Positions 1-10,200 of a DNA stretch of 20,898 bases are shown here, in pieces (within the stretch, counting starts at the first letter, position 1; every line of letters starts with the position of its first letter). The DNA lies in the NCBI GenBank assembly GCA_030638185.1, contig DAOWFD010000158.1, positions 1 to 20,898 of the forward strand, in the 5' to 3' direction. This stretch comes from Candidatus Aegiribacteria sp. Its GTDB lineage: Bacteria > Fermentibacterota > Fermentibacteria > Fermentibacterales > JCC-6. The position numbers and the translations under genes were made by a program. The notes below the pieces were generated by a model that was given only the letters and a program-made list of their open reading frames with translations, was not told the origin of the DNA and did no database searches.

Positions 1-1
1 A

Positions 2-3000
2 AAAAATCATTTCTTCCTGCCCCACCGGTTCCTTGATCCATTTGGTCAGACAACAACCATTCAATATAACGGCTACGATCTGCAAACGCTTGAAACGACT
101 GACCCGCTGGGCAATAAAATCACTGCCGGTGAGCGAGATGTTAATGACAACATCACATCTAAAATAGACTATCGGGTATTACAACCCGTGCTTATTACCG
201 GTCCCAACGGCAACCGCTCCGAAGTGGCTTTTGATACTTTGGGATTGGTGGCAGTCACGGTGGTGATGGGCAAGGCCGGAGAGAACAAAGGTGATTCGCT
301 TGCCGGTTTTAAGGTCGACTTAACTCAGAATGAGATTGACGCTTTTTTTACCGATCCCAAAGGACAGATTGCCACGACCCTGTTGGGCGGTGCTTCTACG
401 CGGATTATTTATGATGAGTCGCGTTACTATCATCTCGGTAATGTTGAAAAACCGGTGTTTGCGGCAACAATTTCCCGTGAGACTCATGCAAGCGACCCTC
501 TGCCTGCACAGGGACTGAAGCTTCAGACCAGTTTCAGTTTTTCCGACGGCTTTGGCCGGGAGATCCAGAAAAAAATCGAAGCTGAACCTGGGCCACTTGA
601 TCTGGGCGATTCGAACTCGCCAGTGATCGACCCGCGCTGGGTGGGCAGCGGTTGGACCATCTTCAATAACAAAGGCAAACCGGTCAAACAGTATGAGCCC
701 TTTTTTGATGACTCACACGTCTTCAGGTTCGGCAAGCAGGTTGGTGTGAGTCCCACGCTATTTTACGATCCTGCCGAACGTGTCGTAGCAACGCTCCGTC
801 CCAATCACACATGCGAAAAGGTGGTATTCGATCCGTGGCGGCAGGAGACCTGGGACGTGAGCGATACAGTCTTGCAAGCCGATCCAAAAAACGACATTGA
901 TGTGGGTAGCTTCTTCGAACGAATCCCGGATAGTGACTACCTGCCCTCGTGGTATGAGAGCCGTATAAATGGCCAAAAAGGGGCTGCGGAAAAATCGGCT
1001 GCGGAAAAGGCCGCTGATCACAACGGCACACCGACTGTTGCCCACTTCGATTCTCTTGGTCGGACATTCCTAACTGTGGCGGACAATGGTCCAAAAGGAA
1101 CGCATGAAACACGTGTGGAACTGGATATTGAAGGCAACCAGCGCACTGTTATCGACGCCAAAGATCGGATTGTCATGCAGTATGACTATGACCTGCTGGG
1201 TAACCAGGTCAGTCAGGTCAGCATGGAGGCGGGAACCCGATGGGTATTGAACGACGTTGCAGAAAAACCGATCTATGGCTGGTACAGCCGGGGGCATCGA
1301 ACGCGTAACACCTATGACGAGCTGCAGCGACCGACTGGACTCTATGTGAGCTCAGGCGGCAATCCTGAAGTCCTTGCTGAGAAGACGGTCTACGGCGAGG
1401 CTTTACCCAACCCTGAGCAATTCAATCATCGTGGCCGTGTTTATCAAGTTCATGACGGGGCAGGAGTGGTAACAAGCATTGAATACGATTTTAAGGGCAA
1501 CTTATTGAGCAGTCAGCGTCAACTGCTGCAGGACTATAAGAATGAAGTGGATTGGACACAGCCTCCGTCTCTGGAATCAGAAATATTTACAAGCAGCACC
1601 CAATTCGATGCATTAAATCGTGCGGTGCAAATAGTAGCGCCGCACAGCGATCAAGGAAATGCCAGGATCAATGTCATTCAGCCGACATACAACGAAGCGA
1701 ATTTTCTTGAACAAGTGGATGCTTGGCTGAGCCAAAGCGCAGAGCCTCAAACAGTGCTTAATCCGTCAACCGCCAATCTGCACGCTGTGGAAAATATCGA
1801 TTATGATGCCAAGGGGCAGCGAACACACATTGAATATGGAAACAATGTTTTTACAAACTATGAATATGATCCTGACACCTTCCGTTTGATGCAATTAAAA
1901 ACAACCCGCACCAATGGAGGGGATCTTCTCCAGGATTTGCAATATGTCTATGATCCAGTCGGAAATATCACATCCATTCGGGATGATGCGCAGCAAATGG
2001 TTTATTTTAACAATACAGTAGTAGAGCCGCACGCAGAGTACCGGTACGATGCCATCTACCGCCTGATTGAAGCCAACGGGCGCGAGCACATCGGCCAGCA
2101 ATCCAAACCCGAGACAAGCTGGAAGGATGAGTTCCGCACTAACCTGGAACATCCCCATGACAGCCAGAAGATGCGCCATTACACGGAGAATTATGAATAC
2201 GATGAAGTTGGAAATATTCTTAAGCTGATTCACCAGGCCAACAATAATGGAAACTGGACAAGAGCTTATTCTTATAACGAGGCCAGTCTTATCGAACCTG
2301 TAAAGATAAACAATCGCTTGAACACAACGACTGTCGGCAATACTACCGTTCAGTACGCACATAATGAACATGGCAGTATGATCAAAATGCCACATCTGCC
2401 GGTCATGGAGTGGGACTTCGAGGACCAGCTCCATGTTACGGAAAAGCAGGTTGTGAATAATGGCGGCGCTGCTGAAAGAACGTATTATGTTTATGATGCG
2501 GCTGGCAAGCGTGTCAGAAAAATTACAGAGCGGCAAAATGGCACCCTGAAAAATGAGCGTATCTACCTTGCTGGTTTCGAGATTTACCGTGATTACAACG
2601 GCAATGGGACAGCGATAGAGCTGGAGCGCGAGACGCTCCATATAATGGACGATACCCAACGTATTGCCATGATAGAAACCAAGACCATAGATACCAATAA
2701 TGATCCGTCACCAACGCAACTTATTCGCTACCAGTTCGGCAACCACCTCGGATCGGCAAGCCTTGAGCTGGATGATCAGGCACAGATCATTTCCTACGAG
2801 GAGTACACACCCTACGGCAGCACATCGTATCAGGCAGTGCGAAACCAGACCGAAACACCGAAACGCTATCGCTACACTGGTAAGGAACGGGACGAAGAAA
2901 CTGGATTGAGCTATCACGAAGCACGGTATTACGCACCATGGCTGGGAAGGTGGACGAGTCCGGATCCGGCGGGGTTGGTGGATGGCATGAATTTGTTCGC

Positions 3001-3883
3001 TTACGTCAGAGGCCAACCCTTGCGCCTTACCGACTCTTCGGGGCTTCAGGGCAACCAGGGGGCAGGGGGTGGACCAGTGGAGGGAGAATCTACCAATCCA
3101 GACCCATATTACAGGAGTACTGGACGTCGGCGTAAACCTCCCCCTCCCACACCATTGGAGCTATATAAACAGTTCATACGGAGTGCTAAGGGGCACGGGT
3201 TGCCTGTTGCATTACTCCAACAGGTGGGACGTGCTTATACCATTAGAAGTGTTCCAAAAGAAAGCTGGTGGGTTAAAGGCGCTGGTGGCGGCACCACCAC
3301 CTACAATCTAAATACTATATTTTTTAAGGAAGGAATTTTACCTTCTGATAAACTATTGTCCACAACGTTTTATACTAACATTAACACCATTTACCACGAA
3401 TCAACTCATGCTCTGTTGGATATATTATCGGAGGATGAGAAGTTTAAACCATTTATTCAAAAGGGGATAAAACACTATAAGAACGCACCGGTCAAGTCCA
3501 TAAAAGCGTCGAAATCGTCTTCTCAAGCAACCTCTGACCCTGAGCGAGTGTTTCAGGAAGCGGTTGCAGAGTACGTGGGTCATCGGGTAACTGCTTGGTG
3601 GATGGCTTATGTAAGTTCAAATAAAATTGTTGCTAGTGATTTAACGGTAGAGAAAAAGAGGGAACTAATTAAAAAAGTCCAAACCAAATACAACAAAAGC
3701 ATGACTCAGAAAGTATTTGGTTATAGCGAAGAGTCTGGTGAAGCTTTACATACAACTCGCCCTATGACTAAAAAGATGAAAGCATTTATTGACCACAGAT
3801 TATTAGAAAGCAAAATCCCTGATAAGTTTAAAGACGTTAAGGCATTCCAAAGCATATTATCCAATGCCAATCTAAAAATATGA
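2..3883 (+). CDS. Tc toxin TcB-TcC fusion (SpvB/RHS protein), 5' end outside window
   Basis: The frame is open from the first bases, so the gene enters from the left edge; the GTG at 188 is internal. Residue numbers here count from that GTG. The first ~450 residues are TcB mid-domain sequence (for example DGFGREIQKKI, WVGSGWTIFNNKGKP, YDPAERVVATLRPNHT). YD-type RHS repeats follow, then an RHS core with GKERD (D902) and SPDPAG (D926). These match the two aspartates of the TcC autoprotease known from Photorhabdus and Yersinia TcC proteins. The core ends at TDSSGL (948-953), the expected self-cleavage site. The last ~278 residues are a variable payload, listed separately. In known Tc toxins B and C together form a hollow cocoon that stores the cleaved, unfolded effector and docks on the TcA pore. 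B and C are usually separate genes; here they are one reading frame. It sits upstream of the TcA gene on the same strand. Family assignment is secure; the missing N-terminus (SpvB domain) is assumed. Confidence 0.96.
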   Translation, partial: KNHFFLPHRFLDPFGQTTTIQYNGYDLQTLETTDPLGNKITAGERDVNDNITSKIDYRVLQPVLITGPNGNRSEVAFDTLGLVAVTVVMGKAGENKGDSLAGFKVDLTQNEIDAFFTDPKGQIATTLLGGASTRIIYDESRYYHLGNVEKPVFAATISRETHASDPLPAQGLKLQTSFSFSDGFGREIQKKIEAEPGPLDLGDSNSPVIDPRWVGSGWTIFNNKGKPVKQYEPFFDDSHVFRFGKQVGVSPTLFYDPAERVVATLRPNHTCEKVVFDPWRQETWDVSDTVLQADPKNDIDVGSFFERIPDSDYLPSWYESRINGQKGAAEKSAAEKAADHNGTPTVAHFDSLGRTFLTVADNGPKGTHETRVELDIEGNQRTVIDAKDRIVMQYDYDLLGNQVSQVSMEAGTRWVLNDVAEKPIYGWYSRGHRTRNTYDELQRPTGLYVSSGGNPEVLAEKTVYGEALPNPEQFNHRGRVYQVHDGAGVVTSIEYDFKGNLLSSQRQLLQDYKNEVDWTQPPSLESEIFTSSTQFDALNRAVQIVAPHSDQGNARINVIQPTYNEANFLEQVDAWLSQSAEPQTVLNPSTANLHAVENIDYDAKGQRTHIEYGNNVFTNYEYDPDTFRLMQLKTTRTNGGDLLQDLQYVYDPVGNITSIRDDAQQMVYFNNTVVEPHAEYRYDAIYRLIEANGREHIGQQSKPETSWKDEFRTNLEHPHDSQKMRHYTENYEYDEVGNILKLIHQANNNGNWTRAYSYNEASLIEPVKINNRLNTTTVGNTTVQYAHNEHGSMIKMPHLPVMEWDFEDQLHVTEKQVVNNGGAAERTYYVYDAAGKRVRKITERQNGTLKNERIYLAGFEIYRDYNGNGTAIELERETLHIMDDTQRIAMIETKTIDTNNDPSPTQLIRYQFGNHLGSASLELDDQAQIISYEEYTPYGSTSYQAVRNQTETPKRYRYTGKERDEETGLSYHEARYYAPWLGRWTSPDPAGLVDGMNLFAYVRGQPLRLTDSSGLQGNQGAGGGPVEGESTNPDPYYRSTGRRRKPPPPTPLELYKQFIRSAKGHGLPVALLQQVGRAYTIRSVPKESWWVKGAGGGTTTYNLNTIFFKEGILPSDKLLSTTFYTNINTIYHESTHALLDILSEDEKFKPFIQKGIKHYKNAPVKSIKASKSSSQATSDPERVFQEAVAEYVGHRVTAWWMAYVSSNKIVASDLTVEKKRELIKKVQTKYNKSMTQKVFGYSEESGEALHTTRPMTKKMKAFIDHRLLESKIPDKFKDVKAFQSILSNANLKI
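3047..3880 (+). other. Variable C-terminal payload of the TcB-TcC protein, candidate zinc metallopeptidase
   Basis: This is the part predicted to be released after the RHS core (residues 954-1231, GTG at 188 as 1). It opens with a Gly-rich, then Arg/Pro-rich linker (GRRRKPPPPTP). The sequence TIYHESTHALLD contains an HExxH zinc-binding motif (H1070, E1071, H1074). About 50 residues later comes FQEAVAEYVGHR, where E1124 or E1128 could be the third ligand, as in gluzincin-type peptidases. The tail is Lys-rich. Base composition drops sharply: 15 G/C in 3301-3360 against 33 G/C in 2701-2760 of the RHS part. This fits the cassette-like exchange of toxin tips known for RHS/Tc proteins. Metallopeptidases are a described class of polymorphic-toxin tips, but I do not recognise the exact family. 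The substrate is unknown. Confidence 0.7.
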
Positions 3884-3895
3884 GCCCGAAGCCTG

Positions 3896-4006
3896 GTAGG
3901 GTGCATTCCATGCACCACAAACAACGTTGGATATGGCAACGATATTGAATATGGAACAAATGCTTGATAATACTGAAACGCTTTTGGTGCATGAAACTCA
4001 CCCTAC
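3896..4006. repeat. REPIN-like pair of inverted REP palindromes
   Basis: Two 22-bp sequences face each other: 3896-3917 on + and 3985-4006 on -. Both start GTAGGGTG and agree at 19 of 22 positions. The left copy contains a perfect hairpin (GGTGCAT, loop TCC, ATGCACC); the right copy is a decayed version of it. RAYT-associated REPs are known to carry a GTRG tetranucleotide at the head of the palindrome, as here. Opposed REP doublets (REPINs/BIMEs) are their usual mobile form. A remnant of a RAYT transposase follows directly. Lying 12 bp after the toxin stop codon, the left hairpin could also affect transcript ends, though it has no T-tract. Confidence 0.75.
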
Positions 4007-4033
4007 ATTTTCGATGATGCCAGAACAGAATAA

Positions 4034-4150
4034 ATATCTATCTATCGACGCGCAAATACAAAAGGAGGCACATATTTCTTTACCGTTGTGACCTATCGTC
4101 GGCAACGATTATTGTGTGATGATAATGTCTGGGAAGCCGATGATTATCTC
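4034..4150 (+). pseudogene. Remnant of a REP-associated tyrosine transposase (RAYT, TnpA_REP)
   Basis: Reading in the frame that starts at 4034, just after a TAA, gives YRRANTKGGTYFFTVVTYRR followed by QRLLCDDN. This is the characteristic N-terminus of RAYT transposases (Y1-type HUH enzymes, consensus roughly YRR..xPGGTYFFTVVTYxR). The match fades after about residue 30 (near 4130). The rest of the enzyme, including the HUH and catalytic tyrosine regions, is absent. No start codon is left: ATC stands near where ATG would be expected. It lies 28 bp after the REP doublet, the type of element these enzymes mobilise. It is therefore a dead relic, not a gene. Confidence 0.78.
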
Positions 4151-4151
4151 C

Positions 4152-4175
4152 CGCAAAGTTGCAGAGACGCAAAGA
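4152..4175. repeat. Degenerate 8-bp CGCAAAG triplicate
   Basis: Three consecutive 8-mers are seen: CGCAAAGT, TGCAGAGA, CGCAAAGA. From memory, repeats of the CGCAAAGA type are common in environmental genomes just upstream of GxxExxY-family genes. That fits the peptide remnant starting at the next base. The link is recall, not computed. Confidence 0.5.
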
Positions 4176-4247
4176 ATGATAGAAAATGAAATTGGAAAAA
4201 TCGTTGTTTACGCTAATTTATGTGATTATAAGCAATTACTGGAATAA
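4176..4247 (+). pseudogene. Possible 5' remnant of a GxxExxY-family (PD-(D/E)XK-like) gene
   Basis: A 23-codon frame begins MIENEIGKIVV and then runs into unrelated residues and a TAA. The opening closely resembles the start of GxxExxY proteins (typically M-T/I-ENEIGKIVVDAA..VH..LGPGLLE). The diagnostic GxxExxY segment is missing. If the reading is right, only the first dozen codons survive, cut off by an event that placed the TcA promoter region behind them. The alternative is a chance match of a short Lys/Glu/Ile-rich peptide. No ribosome-binding site is evident before it. Confidence 0.4.
4204..4232 (+). promoter_or_regulatory. Candidate promoter of the TcA gene
   Basis: TTGTTT (4204-4209), a 17-bp spacer, and TATAAG (4227-4232, five of six positions of TATAAT). 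A start site would fall near 4239, leaving a leader of about 40 nt before the ATG at 4281. It lies in the scar DNA. If the host uses a Bacteroidota-type sigma factor the consensus would differ, so this is tentative. Confidence 0.35.
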
Positions 4248-4263
4248 TTAATGAACGCTAATT

Positions 4264-4271
4264 TAGGAGGA
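4264..4271 (+). promoter_or_regulatory. Strong ribosome-binding site that decides the TcA start
   Basis: TAGGAGGA ends 9 nt before the ATG at 4281, an ideal spacing. The earlier in-frame ATG at 4251 lies upstream of this site and has no site of its own, so 4281 is preferred. An in-frame GTG at 4275 is too close. Confidence 0.8.
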
Positions 4272-4280
4272 CTTGTGCAA

Positions 4281-7200
4281 ATGAAGACTATAATAAAACC
4301 CATTGGACTCAACGAGAGATCGTTTAACGTAAACATACTGCACAAGGCTCTACGAGCACTGGGTTTAACTGTATCGAGAAATGAAGTTACCCAGAATAAG
4401 GCAGGGGATAATACTCTAAAAAAGGTACGCGCTTTGCAGGTTCGATTGAATGTGCCTGTTGACGACTCCACCCTGGTTGATGAGACCACCCTGTTGGCCA
4501 TTGCAGGAGCCCTGAAGGAACGAGGTCTTATAATAGCGAACCGCTCGTTTACCGTGACAGGCGCAGTAAAACTGTACAATGGGGAAGTGAAAAAGCGTCA
4601 GAAGCTGCTGGCTTTTGACCTCGACCTGCGCGGTGTTTCGGTTTATCGCACAATACAGAGCCTCGAAGAAATCGAAGAAAACGAGGGCTTCGAGTTCCTG
4701 GGTGAAGCTGTTTCGGATAACCTGGGGAATTATCGAATAACATTCTACGACTGGCAATATGGTCAGGCTGAACGTAAAAAAGCCGATGTGGTGGTGTATG
4801 CCATTGAAGGAGAAGAAATCATCGGTCATTCGCGCATGGTCAATTCGGAGGATTATTCTGAAAAAGGCCTTGTACGTGACCTGGACGTTCTCATCACGCA
4901 GGAGGATAAACGAACAGAATACGAGGCGTTGATGCATTCACTGAATGCCTTCCTGAGAGAGAGTAAAACCAGCCTAGGTGAAATTGCATTATCACGTGAC
5001 CAGCTGGTCTTTACCGCAGGTGAACTGGATGTAGACCTGTTGCGTATCAGCGTCGCAGCAAGAGCTGAATTGCTTCCAAAAGAGGAAGAAAAACAGCTTT
5101 CGCACGAATTACTCTATGGAATCGGGCGGCAGAACGTCAGGCTATCCTGGTCGGCTCTGTATAAGAAGCAGGAAGAAGAGTTGCGCAGGACTATAGCAAA
5201 GTCCGTGGATGAAAGGATTATCCGCAAGTTTCAAGCGAGAAAAATCACCACATTTCTTCAAGCCCTGCGGGAATGTGCTGTAAAGCACATGCTCGATGAC
5301 AAAGAGATAGAAGACAGGAACTCGCTGAATGCCATGCTTGCCAACGCACTGCCTGAAGAGAAACAGCGGCTATCTTTTGTGAATGCCCTCGGTAATTTCA
5401 AGGGCAGCGACTTCCACGAATTCTGGAACAAACACCTTCCCGCCCAACCGGAATTCAAAGACAACCCGGAACTTGTTTCGCGTCTGCTGTTAACACAGCA
5501 ATTCACCCTTCTCTCAGGCAATCATCAGGCCATTGTGACTGAGTTACAGGTCAATAGAGAATTAACCTCCATGGATCAGTTGATTGAACTTGAAAAGAGC
5601 GAGTGGCTCAACATCATCAAGAAAACCGGTGTGCCCGATTTCATTGAAGGAAAGAATGATGAAGAAAGGATAGACAGGTATGCCGATCTTATGCAGAGTC
5701 TGCTCAATGCAAGCTTTCCCACACAGCGCATTGCGAAAATGGTTAAGAGAGATGAACTGCCTATCGAAAAGACCAGGATTTCAAAGAGCATCAGCACTTT
5801 TCTTTCAAAAAATGCTCAGTTTGATTTCGCAGGTTCCCGCATTCATGAATTTGACAAAGAAATCAAGGCTGCTGCCGGGGATGACTTTGATGAGGTAAGA
5901 ACTGAATTGATGAAGATTCAGCGCGTATTCCAGGTGAGCACAAGCCCTGAGGCCATGAACGTGCTGATGAAAAATAACCTGTATTCCGCCTACACAATCG
6001 CCAACATCCCGCGCAAAAGCTTTATCAAAACCTATGGCAACGCTTTAGGAGGCGAGGGCGTGGCGTTTGCCATTCACCAGCGAGCCTCACACATCAGCAC
6101 AAAAGCTGAGATGTCTGCCATGCATATGATGGAATATTCGCATGGCATTGTACCGGAGTACATCATGGGGGCATCTGAATACGGCACGGCTATGACCACC
6201 CTCGAGAACTATCTGCCAAACTACGCAGAACTCTTCGGCAGCCCTGACATTTGCGAGTGCGAGCATTGCCGCTCGGTATATGGCGCCGCGGCGTATTTTG
6301 TTGACCTGCTGCGTTTCATGTGGCGCGGAGACCCCAACAGCGATGACCAAACACCGATAGATATGCTGACCACACGCCGACCCGACCTGCTTCACCTGCC
6401 ACTCACCTGCGAAAACACCAATACAATCATTCCATACATCGATCTGGCCAATGAGGTGATGGAATATTACACTGCCAATGACTCGCTGAATAATTTTGAG
6501 GGATACAACACAGGTGAAGCCACTGCCGAGGAACTGCGCGCCAATCCGCAGAATTTCAATATCGAGGCTTATTATAAATTGAATGATGCAAAATATCCAT
6601 TCACTCTTCCATACCACCAACCGCTGGATGTTATCAGAACCTACAGCAACCAACTCAAAGTAAGCCGCTACGAAGCCTTGAAGGCCATGAATCCTCAACC
6701 GGATGCCAATACCATTAAGGCTATAGAAGCCGAATCGCTTGATATTTCGCAGGAAGAATACACCATACTTACCGGTGAAGCCTTTGACGGAACAACAGAC
6801 TCGACTCCTTTGCACAAATACTTTGGTTACTCCAATTCCACAGCTTTTGCACACATGCAAGACGAGACTGATTCGGATGGAAACCCAAGAGGCATAAGAG
6901 TCTTACTTGAACGTACAGGATTAAGATACACGGACTTGATAGAATTAGTAAAAACTCTGTTCATCAATCCCTATCAGGGCACGATTGAATTTCTTGAAGC
7001 GATCTTCTCAAAGTCTTCGCTTAAGGCCAATACTATTTATACCCGACTCGAGCAAATTGAAGCCGGAACTCTTGACCCTGCTGACGATGCGGATGTTGTA
7101 GCAGCATTAAACGACTATAACAGCACCAACGTAACAAGCATCACTACAGGTGAATTTACGCAGTGGGTAACCGACCATTTCAGTGAATTTCAGCAGGTAA

Positions 7201-10200
7201 TCACTCTGTTCGAGCCCGATTCTAAATGTGAGCTGGACATCACTCAGCTCAGAACTATTCAGAGTATTTATGAGGGATCTGCTACCTCAGGAATAACAAA
7301 TGACACCTGGTCGAAAATACACCGATTCATCCGTTTATGGAGGAAACTTGGATGGACCATTCACGAGACAGACCTCATGCTTGCCGCTCTTGGGGAAGAT
7401 GACATCACCATTGAAACAATCAGTAAGCTTGAATCGGCTTCGATATTGAAGACATCCACTAAGCGTCCTCTCAACCAATTGGCCGTACTTTGGGGCAACA
7501 TCGATACCTGCGGGCGTAAATCGCTCTACAAAAAACTCTTCCTGAACAAGGCGGTTCAGCAGATTGACGAAGCTTTTAAAGCCGATGTATGGGGCAACTA
7601 TCTCCAGGACGACACGAATATTCTGGTGGACCATCAATCAGCGATTCTTGCTGCTTTCAGGATGACCGAAAAAGATCTGGAAGCTATTCTTGAAGTGGCG
7701 AATGTGATTGATGGCGGTAATCCTCGTCCAATTGATATTGATACTGACATCCTCAACCTTCAGAACCTCAGTACCATTTACCGATATGTAGTGCTGGCTA
7801 AAGCTCTGAAAATGCGGGTTACTGACCTGAACAGACTCATTGGCTTGTTTGGCGCTTCACCTTTCAGTACATGGGATATCCAACAGGAAGAATTTGGCAA
7901 TATCTCACCGGAAGATACCTACGAATTCTACAAACTGGCGGCTTCCGCCAAGGCAGCAGGTTTTAAAGCTTCGGTGCTGGAGTATATTCTTCAGGGTACC
8001 CTTCCAGCGGACTCCACTATCGGCCTTAATAGCGATAAGACCCTTCAAACGGTCAAAGCCATCCGTAATGCCTTTGCAGCAATTGGACAGGACCATCCGG
8101 AAATGTCCGAATCGCCGTTGACCACTGAAATCCTGACTGCGAAACTGTCGCTCACATTTCAACCTGAAACAGTCAGTCGTTTCATGGGAATAGTAGAAGG
8201 CACGGCATCCTTCGAAACTATCACCGATACCAACCTGGATGTAACCGTACCCGATGACCTTGCCGATAAATACACCTACATAAAAGGAAGCGGAAGACTT
8301 ACCTGTGCAGGCATTATGTCTGTTTCCGAACAAAGTGTATTGAAGAACCTGAACAACGCCACCGCCGATTTCCAGGTTGCTGTTGACGAATTGTACGCGG
8401 CGCCTGAAACCTTCATCAGCGATAACTTCAATGGTGTTTTCAGCGACCTTGTCGAGGCGGAGAAAACGCTGCTTGACCACCCGAAACAGACCACTGCTGC
8501 AAGCCTTGATGAGAGGCTCGCCTATGTTTATGAGTGCTTTCTCCCGGTGCTGAAAAGCAAATTGCGGAAAGACGCTATAACCCAGCACATTGCGGCGCTA
8601 ATAGGCCTCAGCGAGGAAGCTACCGCTCTGTTGATCAGTAAGGATATTGATGCGCTTATCACCGATCTTTCTACAAAAGGATTTTCCGCCACTTATTTCA
8701 ATGATAGCAACTGGAATACTCCTATTCTGGAAACGGTTGATGGCGCAATCAATTTTTCATGGGGGAACGATGCACCTGATCCCATGGTGACTGCCGATAA
8801 CTTCAGTGTACGATGGAAATCCTACATAGCAGCGCCTGCCAGCGGTGAATACACGCTGGTGGTGGAGGTGCAAGAGGCGGACGAAGCCTTCAAGCTATAT
8901 ATCGATGATATTTTGATTCTTGAAAAAACTACTATGGATACTGCCACATCATTGGAGATAGTAACTGACCTCAACGCGGCACAGATGCACCTCCTGACAC
9001 TGGAATATTCAGAAGCTTCGCAGAATGCGGGGATAAGGCTGCGCTGGAAAACGGCTACTACGGCTCTCGAAATCATTCCGGCATCTTTCACTTATCCCGC
9101 AGCTGTCATCGGTTATTTTGTGGCGCAGGCTATTGTGCTTCATCGGGCCTCAAAGTTTATTTCGGTCTTCAAGATCAGCGAAACCGAACTCAACCATTTC
9201 ATCACATTCAGTGCGGATTTCGGAAACATCGATTTCGCATTGATCAAAGCGGAGCATTGGGAACGCATCCGCGACTATATGACCCTGAGAAATTCTGTAC
9301 CGCAGACCCGAGCACTGCTTACGGAGGTTTTTGCGCTGGCTAACACCCCGGATCCTTTGCCCACGGTTGATGATCTGTGGCAGCTGCTCTACCTGGCAAC
9401 TGCCTGGGATGGAGTTAGCCTGGCGTTTCTGGTCAATACGCATTTCATCCTCAGCGTTGATGATTTCAAGAATGAAATAGCACTTAACCAGCTTCATGAA
9501 GTAATACAAATCGTTTCAAAAACCGGTATCTCTGCTCAAACCATAGCCGAATGGGGCGCTGCAGAAACTGACTTTGACACGCTCCATAGTACAGCTCAAT
9601 TGATAAAGAATACGGTAAAAGCAAAATATGAAGAAGAAGACTGGCTGGACCTTGCTGGAAATTTGAGCGACAAGATCAGGGAGAATCAAAAACGGGCAGT
9701 TGTCAGTCATTTGCTGATGCAGCCAGCCATTCAAGCCTGGGGGGCAGTGGATGCGGACAGTCTGTTTGAATACTTCCTCATCGATGTACAGATGGGCGCC
9801 TGCATGGACACTTCGCGCATTGTGCAGGCCAATGCAGCAATTCAGATGTTCGTCAATCGATGTCTGCTCAACCTGGAAAGCGAAATGTCGAGCGGTTCAG
9901 AAAAGGGCGTCTCACCCGGCACTATAGACAAGGACCGCTGGGAGTGGATACAGAACTACCGGGTGTGGGAAGCGAACAGAAAAGTATTCCTCTATCCCGA
10001 AAACTGGCTCGAACCGGAATGGCGCAACGACCGCAGCGAGTTCTTCAAAGAACTGGAATCATACCTGGTGCAGAGCGACATTACAGAACGCAGTGTGGAA
10101 CAGGGATTCCGTAATTATCTCACAAGCCTCAATGAGGTGGCTAACCTCGAAGTATGCGGCATGTACCAGGAGGATTATGAGAACGGCAAACTAAAGTATC

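Noticed and set aside
1895..2659. Long minus-strand open frame (254 codons) opposite the RHS region
   Set aside because: Antisense to well-conserved RHS sequence; the translation shows no family features and is an effect of the codon bias on the + strand.
3896..3917. Left REP hairpin as a rho-independent terminator of the TcB-TcC gene
   Set aside because: The hairpin lacks a following T-tract and has a clear inverted partner and a RAYT remnant, so a REP element is the better reading.
4251..4280. Earlier in-frame ATG of the TcA gene
   Set aside because: It precedes the AGGAGGA ribosome-binding site instead of following one; ATG 4281 has ideal spacing.
6087..6860. Minus-strand open frame (257 codons) inside the TcA gene
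   Set aside because: Antisense shadow of the conserved VRP1/CxCxxC region of TcA; no independent start signal or protein family.
7905..8588. Minus-strand open frame (227 codons) inside the TcA gene
   Set aside because: Antisense to TcA helical shell sequence; composition and lack of motifs indicate a shadow frame.
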